A stretch of 17,573 nt of DNA from Viridibacillus sp050279675 (GTDB lineage: Bacteria; Bacillota; Bacilli; Bacillales_A; Planococcaceae), in assembly GCF_050279675.1 (NCBI RefSeq), contig NZ_JBNNUK010000034.1, positions 1-17,573 on the forward strand. The letters are read 5' to 3'. The position numbers and the translations under genes were made by a program. Of this stretch, positions 14,153-17,573 are shown piece by piece (the stretch's first letter is position 1; every line of letters starts with the position of its first letter). The notes beneath the pieces were generated by a model. It ran no database searches. It was not told the origin of the DNA and saw only the letters and a list, made by a program, of their open reading frames with translations.

Positions 14153-15112
14153 TTACTCACCTACCATACCGTCCTTATCATTATCTTGCATATATGGGTA
14201 TAACCAATGATCACTCGTTATTGGCATACTAAAACCTGCTGCTTTTGCTTCTTTAATCGTCACCTGTCCATTACCGTTTGTATCAACACTTGAAATATCT
14301 TCAGTGCCATTCGACTTATTAGAACTAGTTGACTTATTTGAGTTAGTTGATTTACTTTCAGTTAAGCCTAGAGATTTATTTGTCTCATCAGGGTTGCCGT
14401 TATCAAACTCATCTACAATCTTATTCCCTTTTAAAGTGTAAGTGTACTTATAATGAGAAGGAATCTGCGTTTCCGTATTAGGATATGTGATAATTGCTTC
14501 AAAATTAGTAGCTCCACCAGCTTTACGAATGGCATCTTCCATATATGCTTGATCACCATGTCGGTTAAGCGTACTTTCTTGTGGAGTAATATTGTAAGCA
14601 TTGGATACCCCTCCGAGAGAATCTGCAATGATATGTCCTTCATCTAAATCTGATCTTTCTACACCAGGAACTTTTGCTTCATCATTGTAGTATCTGCCAG
14701 ACGATGTTACAGGTTCGTTATCGTCATCTTGTAGAACGATTTCGTCAGCAATGACACGGATCAGTTGCCCATGTTCATTCGTGAAAGCCCAATACTTCCG
14801 GTCCCCATAACCAATGTCAATAACAACGTTGGGTTCACGATGTCCAGACAAATCGCCACCATCAACTTCAATAAGTTTGTATCCCGAGAACAGGTCATTA
14901 TTTTGTTCGGTTGGCGTTTCTTCCACTACTGGTTCATCTACAACCGTAGTGATAGTCTCTTCTTTTTCGCTATTATTTGAATTTGTTTCAACTGTGGTTA
15001 CATCTTGTGAATCTGTTTCTTTATCTGCAACGGATGCATCTTCTACGTTAGTACAACCAACTATAAAGATGGCAGTTAAAAGTAAGATTAAATAGTTTAT
15101 TTTCTTTTTCAT
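14153..15112 (-). CDS. Lipoprotein DNA/RNA non-specific endonuclease with Excalibur-like C-terminus
   Basis: The 319-aa protein has a lipoprotein signal with lipobox VGC (Cys20) and a Thr/Glu/Asn-rich linker to about residue 75. A nuclease domain of the Endonuclease_NS_2 type spans about 75-235. The catalytic block is SDLDEGHIIADSLGG (154-168), then NAYNITPQESTLNRHGDQAY (171-190). The usual DRGH is DEGH here: the catalytic His160 is kept but Arg is replaced by Glu. After a Ser/Asn-rich spacer, residues 276-319 carry DTNGNGQVTIKEAKAAGF, DHWLYPYM and DNDKDGMVGE, an Excalibur-like calcium-binding tail common on Bacillales surface nucleases. It would act outside the cell, anchored to the membrane. 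The ATG has AAGGAG 7 nt upstream. Confidence 0.87.
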   Translation of the reverse strand: MKKKINYLILLLTAIFIVGCTNVEDASVADKETDSQDVTTVETNSNNSEKEETITTVVDEPVVEETPTEQNNDLFSGYKLIEVDGGDLSGHREPNVVIDIGYGDRKYWAFTNEHGQLIRVIADEIVLQDDDNEPVTSSGRYYNDEAKVPGVERSDLDEGHIIADSLGGVSNAYNITPQESTLNRHGDQAYMEDAIRKAGGATNFEAIITYPNTETQIPSHYKYTYTLKGNKIVDEFDNGNPDETNKSLGLTESKSTNSNKSTSSNKSNGTEDISSVDTNGNGQVTIKEAKAAGFSMPITSDHWLYPYMQDNDKDGMVGE

Positions 15113-15360
15113 TTTAGGACTCCTTATAGTATTTTTTACTGTTCATTCTAGAGCTCTTTGAATAAAACATAAATTAACATTGTTAACCTATTTATAATAG
15201 TATATTACAATATTAATTTTATTAGAGTAGATAATTAGTTTGAAGTATGTAGTATTAAATTCCAATAAAGATTAGTAGAATCCAATGCATTATATTTTTC
15301 AAATATAAAATTTAGATAGTACTTGCTTATGGCGGAATAACTGCTTTCACAATCTTACCA
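15113..15360. other. AT-rich intergenic stretch
   Basis: No ORF with start signals is present. It must carry the promoter of the nuclease gene on the minus strand, but I cannot choose one convincingly among the many AT-rich hexamers. Confidence 0.4.
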
Positions 15361-15431
15361 AAAGTATTAATAAAAAAAGAGCTGTCTATGCAGCTCAATA
15401 ATCTTTTGCTAATGCACCAGTTAGCTCAAAC
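15361..15431 (-). repeat. Dispersed palindromic repeat, copy F, with intrinsic terminator
   Basis: It contains GAGCTG (15379-15384) / CAGCTC (15391-15396), followed on the minus strand by seven T, and the closing half-site GCACCAGTTAGCTCAAA. The left outer arm is missing or degenerate. It lies 59 nt after the anti-sigma gene stop and would terminate the sigma/anti-sigma operon. Confidence 0.78.
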
Positions 15432-15489
15432 ACTTTTAACTTTCAATTCAAATAAGTGCATTAAAATTTTCAACTCTTGTTCTTTGCTC

Positions 15490-16407
15490 TTAATAAGGCA
15501 TGATAACTCCTACGCTCACATAATTTACTGAATCTTGTTCAATTAGTGGTAATAAATCTTTTACCTTCCCTGTTATAATGATTCCGCTCACCTGAACGGT
15601 ACCATTGTGTTGGATTGTTTTTATAAGTGGCTCTACATAAGTATCTTTCTCTTCTTGTCGAGATAAATTTGATAATCCCGTTTCAAAATTTTTCACGTCT
15701 TTTGCTAAACTTACAGCACCTTTTTCAGGAGATGTAATTGTAAAGCCATATGCATATTCTCCGATTACATATCCAGGAATGATTGATATATCTGCATCAG
15801 GGTTTTGCACCCAGGCCCATTGTGCAGTTGGAAAATGTTTTAGTATTTGATCTGCATTCATTTCTTCCTTAAATGAAATGGCTATTTCTACTATATTAGA
15901 TGGAGCTAAGGATTGAAGTAACATACGGTCATCTTCTACCTTTTTTCCACCAGGAATATAAAAATTAACCACCCTTTGTCCATTTCGATAAAATTGCTGA
16001 CTATCTGAAGATTTTGAACGTGTTATTGAACTATCATAAATACTTGTAGGGGAATCATAAATTTTAAACCAAGTTTGTTCGTTGTACCATGTGTATGGAA
16101 TTCCTCCAATATCTTTTACATATTGGTCCTGATTAATAGCGGAATCAATACTGTCACTTTTTGTAGATTTATCGTAATGGATATTCGCACCATAAACTTC
16201 GCTTTGTTCCATCTTCACTGAAAAATACTCTGACATTGAATGTTGCATTTGAAGATACATTATGATGAAAATAATTCCTAAAACTATTAGGGTACTTATC
16301 GTCACAATGGTGGATACAATAATTGTCTTCATTAATGATTTCTTTTTCGCTTTTTTTATAAGTGGTTGAAACCCATCCTTGGTATTAAAAATTGAATCTT
16401 TATCCAA
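15490..16407 (-). CDS. Membrane anti-sigma factor (Sigma_reg_N/Sigma_reg_C type)
   Basis: I place the start at TTG 16407-16405, giving 305 aa beginning MDKDSIFNTKDGF. GAGGAGG (16417-16423) lies 9 nt upstream inside the end of the sigma gene; the longer frame from 16425 starts within that RBS. Residues 1-27 are a basic cytoplasmic segment, one transmembrane helix spans about 28-52, and about 250 residues lie outside. The pattern matches Bacillales regulators with Sigma_reg_N and Sigma_reg_C domains (for example IVEIAISFKEEMNADQILKH and TAQWAWVQNPD). It should hold the ECF sigma factor inactive at the membrane and release it on an envelope signal. It overlaps the sigma stop by 8 nt, so the two are translationally coupled. 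The signal is unknown. Confidence 0.85.
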   Translation of the reverse strand: MDKDSIFNTKDGFQPLIKKAKKKSLMKTIIVSTIVTISTLIVLGIIFIIMYLQMQHSMSEYFSVKMEQSEVYGANIHYDKSTKSDSIDSAINQDQYVKDIGGIPYTWYNEQTWFKIYDSPTSIYDSSITRSKSSDSQQFYRNGQRVVNFYIPGGKKVEDDRMLLQSLAPSNIVEIAISFKEEMNADQILKHFPTAQWAWVQNPDADISIIPGYVIGEYAYGFTITSPEKGAVSLAKDVKNFETGLSNLSRQEEKDTYVEPLIKTIQHNGTVQVSGIIITGKVKDLLPLIEQDSVNYVSVGVIMPY

Positions 16408-16903
16408 ACGGTTGTGCCTCCTCAATTATCTTTCTCATTTTTTTCTTTGCTCTGGCTAACTGTGTTTTAATTGATTTATCGGTTGTACAATAAATAATAG
16501 ATATATCCTTTAAGGACAAATCTCCGCTATATTTGAGGAGCAATAGTTCTGCATCTTTTTGTGGTATCTTACTTAAACACTCTGACAGTAAAGTATGTAA
16601 TTCATTTCCTATAATAATTTGCTCTGGGGTTTTCCAATCCATTAAATCTTCGATATTAAATGTCTTTACATAATTGTTTTTATACTTAAGTTTTCTTAAA
16701 CTATCATAATGTTTATTAATTGCAACTCTGTAAAGCCACGCATCGACATACTCTTCCTGAAGCGTATCTAAATGTTGCACAAATTGAAAAGCAGTTTCCT
16801 GGACGATGTCTTCCGCGTCTTCTTTGATTGCCCCCATTTTTAGCAAAAGAAAATACACAGCCTTCAATTTATTATTTAAGTACAATCCTAATTCTTCATC
16901 CAT
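16400..16903 (-). CDS. ECF-type RNA polymerase sigma factor
   Basis: I place the start at ATG 16903, with AGGAGGGG 6 nt upstream; an extension to 16921 would include the RBS. The 167-aa protein has a sigma-2 region (about 10-72, with EDAEDIVQETAFQFVQHL and DAWLYRVAINKHYDSLR) and a sigma-4 region (about 108-158, with PQKDAELLLLKYSGDLSLKD and a helix-turn-helix up to IKTQLARAKKKMRK). This is the normal two-domain layout of extracytoplasmic-function sigma factors. It is co-transcribed with its anti-sigma factor. Most ECF factors drive their own promoter, but I cannot identify a convincing ECF promoter upstream. Target genes are not visible. Confidence 0.9.
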   Translation of the reverse strand: MDEELGLYLNNKLKAVYFLLLKMGAIKEDAEDIVQETAFQFVQHLDTLQEEYVDAWLYRVAINKHYDSLRKLKYKNNYVKTFNIEDLMDWKTPEQIIIGNELHTLLSECLSKIPQKDAELLLLKYSGDLSLKDISIIYCTTDKSIKTQLARAKKKMRKIIEEAQPFG

Positions 16904-16968
16904 AATCCCCCTCCTACACAAATAACGATTAAGTATTTAAAAAGTAAACAACAAATAACATATTTCGC

Positions 16969-16999
16969 AAAAAAAGATAGCCTTCTACAGAAGACTACC
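16969..16999 (-). terminator. Intrinsic terminator upstream of the sigma gene
   Basis: Arms 16976-16985 and 16990-16999 (10 bp, loop TACA) pair fully on the minus strand using two G-U pairs, followed by seven T (16969-16975). It separates the sigma operon from transcription entering from the right, although copy G already carries a terminator. Confidence 0.8.
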
Positions 17000-17029
17000 C
17001 GATGAAGCGAAATATAATTATTAAAAAAC

Positions 17030-17066
17030 ATGTGAACTTGCCATATTAATTAAATAACAATATATA
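17030..17066 (-). repeat. Partial dispersed repeat
   Basis: GTGAACTTGCCATATTAATT resembles the left part of copy E (TGAACTATCCTGCAAATTTA). The next 19 bases, TTAATTAAATAACAATATA (17046-17064), are identical in both. No terminator stem follows, so this is a fragment. Confidence 0.5.
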
Positions 17067-17099
17067 TCAACTAATTCGATGTACTTTCAAATATACCTA

Positions 17100-17198
17100 C
17101 TTATTGAACTAATCTGCCACGTTAGTTCAATAAAGAAAAAAGAGCTGCATATGCAACTCATGATCTTCAAGTAAAGCACCCGTTAGTTGAATAAGAGA
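17100..17198 (-). repeat. Dispersed palindromic repeat, copy G, with intrinsic terminator
   Basis: The 12-bp outer stem TTATTGAACTAA (17101-17112) / TTAGTTCAATAA (17122-17133) carries a G-C pair where copy C has C-G. The terminator stem GAGCTGCAT (17142-17150) / ATGCAACTC (17151-17159) has one G-U pair on the minus strand, followed there by TTTTTTC. The closing half-site is CCCGTTAGTTGAATAAG (17179-17195). It lies 4 nt after the stop of the last gene. Confidence 0.85.
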
Positions 17199-17201
17199 TT
17201 T

Positions 17202-17573
17202 CTAGTCTTCATATTCAGTGATATAAAAATCGGTTTTAGGCGGTATTTTATCTGAGATATTTTCAATTGTTGAAAATTGCCTATCATTTGTTATTGCAAC
17301 AACATTATCCCCATCAAAACCAATCCAAAATACACAATCACTTTCAAGGAGAGTAACTATAGTGGTGTGTTCAATACCATAAGGGGCTTTAAATTCCCTT
17401 TTTCCAAAACTAAAAACGTCCCTTTTTAACGACCATAAAGCCAAATTATTCATACTTCCATTACCATATACATACGGGAACATAATGCTAAATTGCTTTT
17501 GATTTTCGATTATTATTTTATAAAAATAATTTTTCTTTTTAGTTTTTTCAAATTCAATCTTATGTGTTTTGCA
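17202..17573 (-). CDS. Unknown protein, C-terminal 123 aa, cut by the window edge
   Basis: The frame is open from the right edge of the window to a stop at 17202-17204. An ATG at 17483 lacks a ribosome binding site, and the upstream part reads as protein (FEKTKKKNYFYKIIIENQKQ), so I take the gene to extend beyond the window. The visible part has no signal peptide or membrane helix and includes the motifs SDCVFWIGFDGDNVVAITND and DKIPPKTDFYITEYED. I do not recognise a family. Repeat copy G follows the stop by 4 nt. Confidence 0.6.
   Translation of the reverse strand, partial: CKTHKIEFEKTKKKNYFYKIIIENQKQFSIMFPYVYGNGSMNNLALWSLKRDVFSFGKREFKAPYGIEHTTIVTLLESDCVFWIGFDGDNVVAITNDRQFSTIENISDKIPPKTDFYITEYED

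Noticed and set aside
11808..17198. Classical integron attC sites or a CRISPR array
   Set aside because: The repeats lack the RYYYAAC/GTTRRRY core pairs and no integrase is visible. They are separated by genes, not by short uniform spacers, and no cas genes are present.

Overview
The window looks like chromosomal DNA of a low-GC Gram-positive bacterium of the Bacillales, most likely a Lysinibacillus or close relative. The pointers are strong AGGAGG-type ribosome binding sites, frequent TTG/GTG starts, a UvrX-type Y-family polymerase with a YolD-like protein, lipobox lipoproteins, and protein sequences typical of Bacillaceae/Planococcaceae. This is inferred from the sequence alone.

Left part (1-8480), mostly metabolic. 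A three-gene ABC importer on the minus strand (substrate-binding lipoprotein, permease, ATPase; TrpXYZ-like) runs from a promoter near 3026-3054 to a terminator at 46-84. To its right a preQ1-I riboswitch precedes queT on the plus strand. An AlkK-type fatty acyl-CoA ligase on the minus strand lies next to a frameshifted C-terminal remnant of an acyl-CoA dehydrogenase. An SDR-type L-threonine 3-dehydrogenase follows, with a promoter overlapped by an operator-like palindrome that recurs nearby. A two-helix membrane protein of unknown function closes this part.

Middle (8480-11700), DNA repair and gene decay. A YolD-like gene, a cluster of DnaA-box-like 9-mers, and a translationally coupled WYL-like/uvrX operon lie here; two LexA-like boxes flank the -10 of the operon. 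Beside it are the broken C-terminal ends of two divergent non-homologous end-joining genes, ligD (minus) and ku (plus). They are abutted at their truncated N-terminal sides, as if one deletion had removed the middle of the locus. A C-terminal scrap of an RDD-family membrane protein sits near 8724-8834.

Right part (11700-17573), an accessory array. Eight minus-strand genes make up seven units: unknown protein; lipoprotein; DUF6440-like; small membrane protein; lipoprotein nuclease with an Excalibur-like tail; ECF sigma factor plus anti-sigma factor; unknown partial protein. Each unit is followed, in the same orientation, by a copy of one dispersed palindromic repeat. Most copies contain an intrinsic terminator for the gene upstream. 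Between copies, stem changes keep base pairing, either by covariation or by G-U pairs that fit the minus-strand transcript. This gene-plus-repeat layout is reminiscent of a cassette array, but no integrase or attC consensus is visible. It is the most interesting feature of the window.
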